Positions 24,074 through 31,733 of a stretch of DNA of 32,481 nucleotides are shown piece after piece. The stretch is taken from positions 1 through 32,481 of the forward strand of contig CAKKQB010000010.1 of NCBI GenBank assembly GCA_919901915.1, in the 5' to 3' direction. Numbering within the stretch: position 1 is the stretch's first letter; each line of letters starts with the position of its first letter. The notes beneath the pieces are model-generated. The model saw nothing but the letters and a program-made list of their open reading frames with translations, was not told the DNA's origin and ran no database searches. The position numbers and the translations under genes were made by a program. This DNA comes from Omnitrophica bacterium GWA2_41_15 (GTDB lineage: Bacteria; Omnitrophota; Gorgyraeia; Gygaellales; Profunditerraquicolaceae).

Positions 24074-25090
24074 CTATATCTCTCTCCCCACTGCATTTGC
24101 TAATCCCTTTAATTCCCGCATCAAATTATCAAAATTTTCAGGTATTAATGACTGCGCCCCATCAGACAATGCCTCTTCCGGCCGGTTGTGTGCCTCAATA
24201 ATCAGGCCATCAGCGCCAGCCGCCACCGCCGCTTTTGAAAGAGGCGAAACCAGCCCCCATTTACCTGCCGCGTGTGAAGGATCAATAATTATGGGCAGAT
24301 GCGAAAGTTGCTTAACTACGGGCACCGCGCTTACATCAAGAGTATTACGAGTTGAATCTTCAAATGTCCTTATCCCGCGCTCGCAAAGAACAACATTAAA
24401 ATTACCCCCTGCTAATATATACTCCGCGGACATAAGAAGCTCCTTAACTGTTGAAGACATTCCCCGTTTCAATACCACAGGTTTTTTAGTAAGGCCTACT
24501 TCCTTTAAAAGATTGAAATTCTGCATATTACGCGCGCCAATCTGAAGCACATCAACATAACTAGCAACCAATTCTACGTGCCGCGTATCCATTACTTCAC
24601 TAATTGTAACCAAGCCCAACTCATCACCTACCTTTTTTAATATCTTCAACCCCTCCTCCCCTAACCCTTGAAAATTATATGGAGAAGTACGCGGTTTAAA
24701 CGCCCCGCCCCGCAATACCGTTGCCCCGGCAGCCTTAACACTACGGGCAATTTCATACAATATATCCATATTTTCTATCGCGCAGGGTCCTGCCATAACA
24801 ATTATTCTCTTATCGCCTATTTTTACACCCTTTCCTAAATCAATAATTGAATCATGGCGCTGAAATTCCCGCGAAACAAGCCTATAAGGAGCTAAAACCG
24901 GTATAACCTTTTCTACGCCGGCAAAAACCTCCAAAGGAGTTACCCGCAAAACATCCTCCGGGCCGATAACCCCAATAATAGTGCGCTCCACCCCTCTTGA
25001 AACATGCGGAGTAAGCCCCAGCTTCTTAACCCTGTCAATAATATGAATTATTTGCTCCTCTGTAACATCAGGCCTTAATACAATAATCAT
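24074..25090 (-). CDS. aroF: 3-deoxy-7-phosphoheptulonate (DAHP) synthase
   Basis: Condenses phosphoenolpyruvate and erythrose-4-phosphate, the first step of the shikimate pathway. 338 aa: an N-terminal ferredoxin-like regulatory domain ([14 protein letters not shown] to about 70) and a KDO8P-synthase-like barrel with [48 protein letters not shown] and DPSHAAGKW. This is the Thermotoga-type architecture, in which the small domain confers feedback control. GGAGG six bases before the ATG. Confidence 0.96.
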   Translation of the reverse strand: MIIVLRPDVTEEQIIHIIDRVKKLGLTPHVSRGVERTIIGVIGPEDVLRVTPLEVFAGVEKVIPVLAPYRLVSREFQRHDSIIDLGKGVKIGDKRIIVMAGPCAIENMDILYEIARSVKAAGATVLRGGAFKPRTSPYNFQGLGEEGLKILKKVGDELGLVTISEVMDTRHVELVASYVDVLQIGARNMQNFNLLKEVGLTKKPVVLKRGMSSTVKELLMSAEYILAGGNFNVVLCERGIRTFEDSTRNTLDVSAVPVVKQLSHLPIIIDPSHAAGKWGLVSPLSKAAVAAGADGLIIEAHNRPEEALSDGAQSLIPENFDNLMRELKGLANAVGREI

Positions 25091-25099
25091 TTTAACCTC

Positions 25100-25166
25100 C
25101 GTATTTCGTTGTTCGCATATCGCATATCGTAATTCGTTTACAAACTACGAACAACGAATCGCAAAT
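25100..25166. repeat. Hairpin of CGCATATCG/ACGAACAACGAA words
   Basis: Left arm CGTTGTTCGCATATCGCATA and right arm TACGAACAACGAATCGC pair imperfectly around TTTACAAAC. It lies just upstream of the aroF Shine-Dalgarno and may have donated the TCGCAAAT that flanks the next element. Confidence 0.65.
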
Positions 25167-25283
25167 GGGGCTGTTGCGAAATACCATTTTTTGTCATCCT
25201 GAGCGTAGCGAAGGATCTTATCATCGACGAGATTCTTCGGCCTTTGGCCTCAGAATGACACCAAATTAGTAATTTCGCAACAG
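25167..25283. mobile_element. MITE-like element with CTGTTGCGAAAT ends and 8-bp direct repeats
   Basis: Inverted ends at 25171-25182 and 25272-25283 are perfect over 12 bp. TCGCAAAT is directly repeated outside (25159-25166 and 25284-25291), which fits a target-site duplication. The inside is a GTCATCCTGAG...CAGAATGAC hairpin. It shares ends with 5248-5429 but has a different core. Confidence 0.65.
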
Positions 25284-25298
25284 TCGCAAATAGAATTT

Positions 25299-26378
25299 TT
25301 ACAACACTTTTCTCAACGCCTTAATAAACTTCTTGTTCTCTCTTTGCGTTCCAACAGTTACCCTGATAAAATTTTTTAAGCCATACTGGTCCATATCTCT
25401 TACAATTATACCGAACTTAAGCAGTTCCTTAAAAACATCAATACCGTTTCTGCCTACATTAACTAATATGAAATTAGCAACGCTTTTCACATAGCTAATT
25501 CCGGATTTCGCAAGGCAATCTGAAAGATATTTTTTGCCTTCCAGAATAATTTTTCGGGTTTTCATTAAGAAATCTCTGTCGTCCAAAGCGGCAATCGCCG
25601 CGACCTGGGCGATAGCATTAACATTAAAGGGTTGTCTTGCCCTCTCCATATACGAAACCAATGTTTGATTAGCTAAAGCGTAACCGATTCTTAATCCTGC
25701 TAAACCGTAAGCCTTAGAAAAGGTTTTTAAAACTATCACATTCTTTCTATTTATATACTCTAGACCTCGGGGAAAATCTTTCGCGTCAACAAAAGCATCA
25801 TAAGCCTCATCTAGAACCAACAAAACATTTTCAGGTAATCCTTTAATAAATTCTTCTATTTCATATTTCGTAACATACGTACCTGTGGGATTATTTGGAT
25901 TCGAAATAAAAATAAGTTTTGTTTTATTATTTATCTTTTTTTTAATTGCCTCTAAATCATATTTAAAATCTTTTAGAGGAACCTTGATAACACCCCGGCC
26001 AAGGATTAAAGTTATAATCTCATACTCTAAAAATGTAATATCCGCGGTAATTATATTTTCATCATTTTCTACAAAGGTTTTTACAACAATATCAATAAGC
26101 TCATCTGAACCATTACCCAAAACGATATTAGCAAGCTCAACGTTCAGGCGCTGGCTAAGCTTTTTCTTCAAATAAAATCCCCGGGAATCAGGATAACGAT
26201 TGATACCGGAAACATTCTTCTTAATTGCCGCTATAACCTTAGATGAAATCCCCAGAGGATTCTCATTAGAAGCAAGCTTAATTACTTCTTTAAGCCCCAG
26301 CTCTCTTTTTGTTTCCTCAATGGGCTTACCCGCGATATAAGGAATTATTTCTAATATATTTTTCCTTACTAATCTCAT
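25299..26378 (-). CDS. hisC: Histidinol-phosphate / aromatic aminotransferase
   Basis: PLP-dependent class I/II aminotransferase of 359 aa: ASNENPLGISSKV near the N-terminus, GNGSDELIDI, FISNPNNPTGTYVT, LDEAYDAFV, and TFSKAYGLAGLRIGYA with the PLP lysine. The sequence is HisC-like. Its place between pheA and aroF suggests that it also, or mainly, transaminates phenylpyruvate and hydroxyphenylpyruvate, as such paralogues do elsewhere. No other his gene is in the window. The spacer before it consists of AATTAAA-type words. Confidence 0.92.
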   Translation of the reverse strand: MRLVRKNILEIIPYIAGKPIEETKRELGLKEVIKLASNENPLGISSKVIAAIKKNVSGINRYPDSRGFYLKKKLSQRLNVELANIVLGNGSDELIDIVVKTFVENDENIITADITFLEYEIITLILGRGVIKVPLKDFKYDLEAIKKKINNKTKLIFISNPNNPTGTYVTKYEIEEFIKGLPENVLLVLDEAYDAFVDAKDFPRGLEYINRKNVIVLKTFSKAYGLAGLRIGYALANQTLVSYMERARQPFNVNAIAQVAAIAALDDRDFLMKTRKIILEGKKYLSDCLAKSGISYVKSVANFILVNVGRNGIDVFKELLKFGIIVRDMDQYGLKNFIRVTVGTQRENKKFIKALRKVL

Positions 26379-26390
26379 TTTTTACTCTCT

Positions 26391-26420
26391 CTTAATTCTT
26401 AACTTTTAATTTTTAATTGA
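26391..26420. repeat. AATTAAA-type tandem heptamers between pheA and hisC
   Basis: On the coding strand AATTAAA, AATTAAA, AGTTAAG, AATTAAG follow one another. Same heptamer periodicity as the GC-richer arrays, with a different word. Confidence 0.6.
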
Positions 26421-26421
26421 T

Positions 26422-27492
26422 TTATTCCCCCGCGGGATAAGAGCCTAATATTTTTAAGAATTTGCACTTATTATCCAACTCGAAAAGCGCTTTTTTAACA
26501 CAAGGGCTATTTTTATGGCCTTCTAAATCAATAAAAAAGTAATAATCCCATGCCTTCTTCTTTGAAGGCCTGGACTCAATTTTGGTAAGATTAATCCTGT
26601 ATTTTTTAAAAGGCAGGAGCATTTCATGCAATGCCCCCACTTTATCTTTAATAGAAAACAGAATCGAAGTTTTATCATTCGCGGTTTGATTCGCGTCTGA
26701 TTTCCCGATAACAAAAAATTTAGTAGCGTTTTGCGATGAATCTTCAATATCCGGACAAACAACTTTTAACTTATAAACCTTACTCGCCAACAATGAAGCA
26801 ATTGCCGCGCTGTATTTTTCTTTCACGGCAATTTGTGCCGCGCGAGTAGTGCTGGAAACTTCAATTTTTTCTACCGCCGGCAAATTTTCCTGAAGCCAAG
26901 AACGGCATTGCCCAAAAACCTGCGGATTAGAATATACCCGCTTAATTTGGCCTTTTAAATAGTTTGACAATAAATTATGCGAGACATCCAAAATTATCTG
27001 CGCGCAAATCTTTAAATCTGAATCCACGAACATATCCATAGTATGCGAAACCGCGCCTTCAATAGAATTCTCTATCGGCACAACGCCAAAATCAGCTTCG
27101 CCCTTCTCAACCCTTAAAAATACATCAGTTATGCTATCCAAGGCAATATATTCTACCTGTGAACCAAACCTTTTTAAAGCAGCCAGATGCGTAAATGATG
27201 CCTCTGGCCCAAGATACGCAATCCTTAATTTTTTCCCCAAAGAAAAACTCGCGGACATTACCTCGCGATATATTGCCTCTAGGGCCCTACAACTTAACGG
27301 CCCTTTATTTATAACGGTTAACTTATTCAGAACTTCTCTCTCTCTATCCGGAGAATAAACACTTACTCCTTTTTTTATCTTAAGCTGGGCAATATCCTTA
27401 GTAATCATGGCGCGGCTATTTAAGAACTCAACTATCTTTTTGTCCACACCATCAATCTTCTCGCGCAAGTTCTTTATGTTCATCTTGTCCAT
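26422..27492 (-). CDS. pheA: Bifunctional chorismate mutase / prephenate dehydratase
   Basis: Makes phenylpyruvate from chorismate. I start at the ATG at 27492, directly after GGAGGAG; upstream residues of the open frame would be out-of-frame scpB. 356 aa: chorismate mutase helices (1-88, LREKIDGVDKKIVEFLNSRA), prephenate dehydratase (about 92-270, YLGPEASFTHLA, PIENSIEGAV, NATKFFVIG with Lys where most have Arg), and a C-terminal ACT domain with ESRPSKKKAWDYYFFID, the usual phenylalanine sensor. It overlaps the end of scpB by 41 bp. Confidence 0.95.
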   Translation of the reverse strand: MDKMNIKNLREKIDGVDKKIVEFLNSRAMITKDIAQLKIKKGVSVYSPDREREVLNKLTVINKGPLSCRALEAIYREVMSASFSLGKKLRIAYLGPEASFTHLAALKRFGSQVEYIALDSITDVFLRVEKGEADFGVVPIENSIEGAVSHTMDMFVDSDLKICAQIILDVSHNLLSNYLKGQIKRVYSNPQVFGQCRSWLQENLPAVEKIEVSSTTRAAQIAVKEKYSAAIASLLASKVYKLKVVCPDIEDSSQNATKFFVIGKSDANQTANDKTSILFSIKDKVGALHEMLLPFKKYRINLTKIESRPSKKKAWDYYFFIDLEGHKNSPCVKKALFELDNKCKFLKILGSYPAGE

Positions 27493-28081
27493 TAATCTCC
27501 TCCGGTATTTTTTCGATTTCTTCGGTTTGCTCACTGGTTTCAATATTCTTTTGTTTTATAAAATCTGAAAATTCCTCCATTTTAGGCAATTCATCCAGAG
27601 AGTTAAGCCCAAAATACTCCAAAAACTGCCTGCTTGTGCTAAATACATACGGCCGGCCAGGAACCTTCTTTCTTCCTGAAATACGAATAAGATTTTTATC
27701 TAAAAGATTTTTCATGACTCCGTCAATATTTACGCTTCTTAGAGATTGTATCTGAAATTTGGTTATCGACTGTTTATAGGCAATTATGGCTAAAGTTTCA
27801 AGAGCAGGCTTTGAAAGCCTTTCAACATGCCGCTCTTTATATAATTTTTTAAGAAAGGGGGCAAAACACGGCGAAGTTACCATTTGAAAACCGCCTGCCA
27901 CCTCAATAATACGCAATCCCCGGTTAAGCTGTTCGTATTCTAATTTCAATTCTTCTATATTTTTACGGACAAGGCTTGCCTCTAAATTATCCAAAGCCTT
28001 CCTTATCTGCTCAATAGCCAAAGGCTTTTCACTTGAAAAAAACAATGCCTCTATCGTTGATTTTACGTTATTTTCTGACAT
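27452..28081 (-). CDS. scpB: Segregation and condensation protein B
   Basis: Kleisin-associated subunit of the SMC-ScpAB condensin that organises and separates chromosomes. 209 aa with two winged-helix domains: IEALFFSSEKPLAIEQIRKAL at the start and LSKPALETLAIIAYKQ with LRSVNIDGVMKNLLDKNLI later; the acidic tail is poorly conserved. scpA is not in the window. Starts six bases after the ruvA stop and overlaps pheA. Confidence 0.95.
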   Translation of the reverse strand: MSENNVKSTIEALFFSSEKPLAIEQIRKALDNLEASLVRKNIEELKLEYEQLNRGLRIIEVAGGFQMVTSPCFAPFLKKLYKERHVERLSKPALETLAIIAYKQSITKFQIQSLRSVNIDGVMKNLLDKNLIRISGRKKVPGRPYVFSTSRQFLEYFGLNSLDELPKMEEFSDFIKQKNIETSEQTEEIEKIPEEINGQDEHKELARED

Positions 28082-28086
28082 GAATT

Positions 28087-28719
28087 TTAATTTCTCGCGG
28101 GATATCTTTGTTTATAAACCAGGCTCAATAATTCCTCGGTTGTTTTCGCGTTAGGCGAAATCTCTAACGCCTTTTTTATCATGCTAGAAGCCTCTGCTTT
28201 TTTGTATTCTAACTGCGTGAGCACAGCCAAAGCCTCTTCTTCTATATCTATTGTTTTTACTTTCTGCTCTCCTGTCAAATCGTCCCGTATCAGGCCAAAC
28301 TTACCTAATTTATTCTGAAGTTTCGCCACAATCTCTTTTGCCCTTTGCCTGCCTATCCCCGGCAAAGACTGCAAAAAATTCATATCCGCTCCTTCTATCG
28401 CGCGCACCACGCAAGATATAGGCTTATTCAGCGCCCTTAATGCTGCCCGCGGCCCAACCCCAGAGACAGTAATAAACGCTTCAAAAAATTCCTTCTCCAC
28501 TTCATTCAAAAAACCAATCAACATAGGAGTACTCTTGGAAGGCTCTACCTGAAGATAATGATAAGTTACAAGGCTTATCTTACCGTCATCGGTCATACTC
28601 TCATCCAACCGCTGCATAACCGTCAACGGCATAAATACCTTGTAGGAAATACCGTTAATATCAATAAGCAAAAAATTCTCACCCTTTTCAATAACTTTTC
28701 CGCAAATACGCGCAATCAT
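28087..28719 (-). CDS. ruvA: Holliday junction branch migration protein RuvA
   Basis: Tetrameric junction-binding subunit that loads RuvB. 210 aa: OB-fold (1-63), two helix-hairpin-helix motifs (ITVSGVGPRAALRAL and LQSLPGIGRQRAKEIVAKL), acidic linker, and the C-terminal RuvB-binding three-helix domain (EEALAVLTQLEYKKAEASSM, in part). ruvB is not adjacent. The ATG abuts a TTAGTGG array with no Shine-Dalgarno. Confidence 0.96.
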   Translation of the reverse strand: MIARICGKVIEKGENFLLIDINGISYKVFMPLTVMQRLDESMTDDGKISLVTYHYLQVEPSKSTPMLIGFLNEVEKEFFEAFITVSGVGPRAALRALNKPISCVVRAIEGADMNFLQSLPGIGRQRAKEIVAKLQNKLGKFGLIRDDLTGEQKVKTIDIEEEALAVLTQLEYKKAEASSMIKKALEISPNAKTTEELLSLVYKQRYPARN

Positions 28720-28721
28720 GG

Positions 28722-28842
28722 TTAATAATTAGTGGTTAGTGAATAGTGATTGGTGGTTAATAATTAGTGGTTAATAATTAGTGGTTAGTGGACAATGCTA
28801 TATCGATCACTACTCACTATTCACTATTCACTAATCACTGTT
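28722..28842. repeat. TTAGTGG/TCACTAT word hairpin between ruvC and ruvA
   Basis: Left side is built of GGTTAATAATTAGTGG and TTAGTGAATAGTGA words, right side of CACTATT/CACTAAT heptamers, with a unique spacer near GCTATATCGAT. It fills the 104-bp junction, contains the ruvC TAG (28824-28826) and encodes its final VISE residues. Confidence 0.85.
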
Positions 28843-29312
28843 TTAATAATATAACTATGCGTAATAGCTAACGCCAGGGCATCCGTCACATCCGCGTACT
28901 GGGGTATTTCGCTAAAATTAAGGAGCCCGGCAACCATCCTTTGCACTTGAGCCTTTGAAGCCAGGCCTTTTCCTACGACTGCCTTTTTTACCCGGGTAGC
29001 CGCGTATTCAACCAAAGGTATATCTTGCGTCGCGCAAGCCAAACAAATCACCCCTCGCGCCTGCCCCAAAATATACGCGGTTGTAGGATGACGGTAATGC
29101 GCGTACAATTTCTCAAGCACCAAAACATCCGGCTTGACATCCAATATTAACTTATTTACTGCCTGATATATCTTATTTAGGCGTTTAGGAATCTCTTCTT
29201 TAGGAAAAGTTTTTATTATTCCCGCCTCTACCAATACTAATTTGTTTTTTTTAACATCAATTACACCATACCCAGTAATCGTTAACGCGGGATCAATACC
29301 TAAAATTATCAT
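28824..29312 (-). CDS. ruvC: Holliday junction endodeoxyribonuclease RuvC
   Basis: Resolves Holliday junctions by paired nicks. 162 aa, RNase H fold with the full acidic set: Asp7 (GIDPAL), Glu67 (VLEKLY), Asp141 and Asp144 (DVTDALALA). The ATG follows the yebC stop with no gap, a common yebC-ruvC order. The C-terminus is encoded by a word repeat. Confidence 0.96.
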   Translation of the reverse strand: MIILGIDPALTITGYGVIDVKKNKLVLVEAGIIKTFPKEEIPKRLNKIYQAVNKLILDVKPDVLVLEKLYAHYRHPTTAYILGQARGVICLACATQDIPLVEYAATRVKKAVVGKGLASKAQVQRMVAGLLNFSEIPQYADVTDALALAITHSYIIKTVISE

Positions 29313-30068
29313 TTAAGCTTCGGAGGCTGCCTCTTCCAATATCTCATCCGGAATATCAAAATTCGCGTAAACTTCCTGGACATCATCATGCTCTTGCAAA
29401 GCATCAATTAATGCCAACACCTGCTTTGCGTCATTACCAGCTACTTTTATCGTTGAAGCAGGAATCATGGTTAATTCGGCATCCTGGCAAGTTATCCCCT
29501 TTTCAACAAAAGCTTGCTTTATTTTTTCAAAATCCTGTATCGAGGTGATAATTTCATAATTTTTATCATCAGACTTAAAATCCTCGGCTCCCGCATCCAG
29601 GACAAATGACATTAAATCTTCTTCCTTTGCCTGACTTTTATCAATAAGAAAGTACCCTTTTTTCGTAAATATCCAGCTCACTGAACCCGCGCCCGCCATA
29701 TTAGCATTTTTTTTAGACATAATATTGCGTATCTCCGCGGTAGAGCGATTCTTATTATCGGTTAAAGCCTCTATCATAATCGCGACTCCGCAAGGCCCAT
29801 ACGCTTCATACATAACTGTCTCATAAACAATTCCCGGCATTTCTCCTGTGCCGCGTTTTATAGCTATCTTAACATTATCAGAAGGCATATTAGCTTCTCT
29901 TGCCCTGGCGACAGCTGAGCGCAACCTGATATTAGTATCAGTATTCCCGCCGCCTTCGCGGGCCGCAGCCGTAATTTCCTTAATAACTTTTGTATACGTA
30001 GCTCCTTTTTTGGCATCCGCTATCGTTTTTTTACCTTTATTCGTCTTCCATTTTGAATGACCTGACAT
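29313..30068 (-). CDS. yebC: YebC/PmpR-family protein (TACO1-type translation factor or regulator)
   Basis: 251 aa with the family start SGHSKWKTNKGKK and DAKKGATYTKVIKEI, then NMPSDNVKIAIKRGTGE, YGPCGVAIMIEALTDN, GAGSVSWIFTKKGY. Members were named as transcription regulators; mitochondrial TACO1 and recent bacterial work link the family to translation of difficult peptides, so I leave the activity open. GGAGG lies six bases before the ATG. Confidence 0.95.
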   Translation of the reverse strand: MSGHSKWKTNKGKKTIADAKKGATYTKVIKEITAAAREGGGNTDTNIRLRSAVARAREANMPSDNVKIAIKRGTGEMPGIVYETVMYEAYGPCGVAIMIEALTDNKNRSTAEIRNIMSKKNANMAGAGSVSWIFTKKGYFLIDKSQAKEEDLMSFVLDAGAEDFKSDDKNYEIITSIQDFEKIKQAFVEKGITCQDAELTMIPASTIKVAGNDAKQVLALIDALQEHDDVQEVYANFDIPDEILEEAASEA

Positions 30069-30107
30069 TTTTTCCTCCTTTAGAAATAGGTTGATTTAAA
30101 TCCCCAT

Positions 30108-30131
30108 GGGCGGTTCGCGAACCGCCCCTAC
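30108..30131. repeat. Perfect 20-bp palindrome plus CTAC, REP-like
   Basis: GGGCGGTTCG followed by its exact reverse complement (30108-30127) and CTAC, between yebC and rnpB. Downstream of rnpB on its own strand, so it could help end the RNA, but no T-run follows. Confidence 0.75.
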
Positions 30132-30152
30132 AAATATCATTTAAAATTTTAA

Positions 30153-30605
30153 GGGACAGGCAGAATAAGCCGGGTTCTGTTTCGATGCGAATTTCCGCAT
30201 CTAAGTGGCCATTTCTCTCGATCCTGGCGTTACCACCAAGACTCTAGCGGCTTACCCGAGACTTTTTCCGTCGGTCGAGCCCAGTTAGGCTCTGACACTT
30301 CCTCGGCCATTTCGGCCTCGGTCGCAGGAAACGCATCGGACTAATGCTCGTCTCTTATTTTACCTTGCTCCACATGGGGTTTTCCGTGCAACTCATATCG
30401 CTATGAACTACGGTGGTCTCTTACACCACCTTTTCACCTTTGCCACCCGCTATAACACAGGTGGTAGTTTATTTTCTGTGGCACTTTCCCTATCCGCCGC
30501 TTCACATTGGCGAACGCTCTATATTAAAGAGCATGCTGTCCTCCGGAGCCCGGACTTTCCTCCCCCGCGCCATATAGCGCGGAAGTAGCCACACCTACCC
30601 ATCCC
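30153..30605 (-). ncRNA. rnpB: RNase P RNA, bacterial type A
   Basis: Catalytic RNA that trims tRNA 5' ends. The minus strand has the universal blocks: GAGGAAAGTCCGG near the 5' end and ACAGAACCCGGCTTAT near the 3' end, AAACCCCATGTGGAGCAAGG before P15, and GGGTAAGCC, the tRNA-CCA-binding loop. P1 pairs GGGATGGGTAG (30605 down) with CTGCCTGTCCC (up to 30153), allowing G-U pairs, which sets the ends at about 453 nt. P16 pairs GAGAC with GTCTC, P17 is GCAT-loop-ATGC, and P18 is visible. Between P17 and the 3' strand of P16 lies an extra arm carrying the element at 30271-30324. Starts a few bases after the rnhA stop. Confidence 0.96.
30271..30324. mobile_element. Short insertion element inside the RNase P RNA
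   Basis: About 47 bp bounded by the direct repeat TCGGTCG (30271-30277 and 30318-30324). It contains two hairpins, AGCC/GGCT-type (about 30278-30293) and GGCC-ATTTC-GGCC (30304-30316). A near copy is at 5289-5341. Flanking RNA pairs as TTTCC/GGAAA, so the element appears to sit in the loop of an extra hairpin. Confidence 0.75.
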
Positions 30606-30610
30606 AATTC

Positions 30611-31021
30611 TCAAAATACTTTTTTAACAGTTAATGCCGCCCTACTTGCCAATTTGTCCGCGTCACAATTTTCTTCCCGCCTGATGTTCCTCATTGAAAC
30701 TTTTTTAAACGCGGCCATAAGCTCTATAGCCCTGTTATATAATTCTATAATATTAGGGCTCTTCACCCTATAAACCTTCTTAATCTGTCTATATAAAAGC
30801 TGGCTATCCGTATTAATAGTCAAAACCTCCGCCTTAAGCATAATAGCTTCCTGCAAAGCATAAATTAACGCTGTATATTCCGCGACATTATTTGTAACAT
30901 TACCGATATAACTAGATATATTCTTAATATTTTCCCCAGCGCTATAAATAACTACACCTATTCCGCCTGGGCCCGGATTTCCTTTTGACGCGCCATCAAT
31001 ATATATATCAATCTCCTTCAT
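30611..31021 (-). CDS. rnhA: Ribonuclease HI family protein
   Basis: Cuts RNA in RNA-DNA hybrids. 136 aa with the four-acid site: Asp9 (YIDGASKGNPGPGG), Glu48 (NNVAEYTAL), Asp72 (INTDSQLL) and Asp122 (NCDADKLAS). It lacks the basic handle region of E. coli RNase HI, like many short bacterial and archaeal forms, and may also act on other hybrids. Overlaps the upstream zinc-ribbon gene by 14 bp, as the two often do. Confidence 0.93.
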   Translation of the reverse strand: MKEIDIYIDGASKGNPGPGGIGVVIYSAGENIKNISSYIGNVTNNVAEYTALIYALQEAIMLKAEVLTINTDSQLLYRQIKKVYRVKSPNIIELYNRAIELMAAFKKVSMRNIRREENCDADKLASRAALTVKKVF

Positions 31022-31733
31022 TTATATACAATATCCTACTGCACATCTCGCAGACAACAATATGTTCATACATCTTTATAAGATTTATTACCTGCGGCGT
31101 GACAAGCATATTACAACCCTGACAAGATTCATTTTCTACTTTGACTATAGCTAAACCATCCCGATTACACAGTATCCTCTCATACTGTGATAAAATTTTA
31201 GGAGAAATCTCTGGCGTGAAGAGCTTCCTCTGGGCTTCTAATTGGATGAGCAAATCATCAATTTCTTTCACCCTATTCTCTATTTTTCTTTTGTCTTCGT
31301 TAAATATTTTTTCTTCTTTTTCAAAATTTTGCTTTTCAAGCTCTATTTCAAGCTTCACCTTATCTAACTGGTCAAATATTTCTAAAATTTTATCTTCTAT
31401 TACTGAGACATCCGCCTTGACACTTCTTATTTCCTGTAGCATCGTCTGATATTCCTTATTAGTTTTAAGCGAACCAAGTTGATTCTGAAATTTTTTTGCC
31501 GCCTCCTCCTTTGAGGCCAGCTCAAGCTCCCTGTCTTTTTTATACTTCTGTAAATCTAAAGATTTTTTTTCTAAATTAACTACCCCTTGTTTTTTCTCTT
31601 CAAAAACAGCCTCAAGCGCTTTTACCTCTTGAGGCTTTGCTTCCTTTTCGTTTCTTAAAACATGTATATCGCTATCAATCGTCTGTAATTTAAGCAAAGA
31701 ACTCAATTCTAATTTCAGATTAACCTCAGCCAA
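31008..31733 (-). CDS. Coiled-coil protein with C-terminal C4 zinc ribbon (COG1579 family)
   Basis: 241 aa. Residues 10-180 are a long antiparallel coiled coil with strong heptads. The C-terminus has CQGC and CEMC, 23 residues apart, forming a zinc ribbon. The start is a TTG at 31733 with AAGGTG five bases upstream. Family members are described as putative nucleic-acid-binding or membrane-associated helper proteins, and commonly neighbour rnhA-like or rnpB genes; the exact role is not settled. It opens the long minus-strand gene run. Confidence 0.88.
   Translation of the reverse strand: MAEVNLKLELSSLLKLQTIDSDIHVLRNEKEAKPQEVKALEAVFEEKKQGVVNLEKKSLDLQKYKKDRELELASKEEAAKKFQNQLGSLKTNKEYQTMLQEIRSVKADVSVIEDKILEIFDQLDKVKLEIELEKQNFEKEEKIFNEDKRKIENRVKEIDDLLIQLEAQRKLFTPEISPKILSQYERILCNRDGLAIVKVENESCQGCNMLVTPQVINLIKMYEHIVVCEMCSRILYINEGD

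Noticed and set aside
28087-29312. A broken ruvABC operon with a lost ruvB
   Set aside because: ruvB is often located apart from ruvA and ruvC; no ruvB remnant is visible between or beside them.
30403-30588. Plus-strand 61-aa open frame
   Set aside because: It lies antisense within rnpB, which explains the conservation of the sequence.
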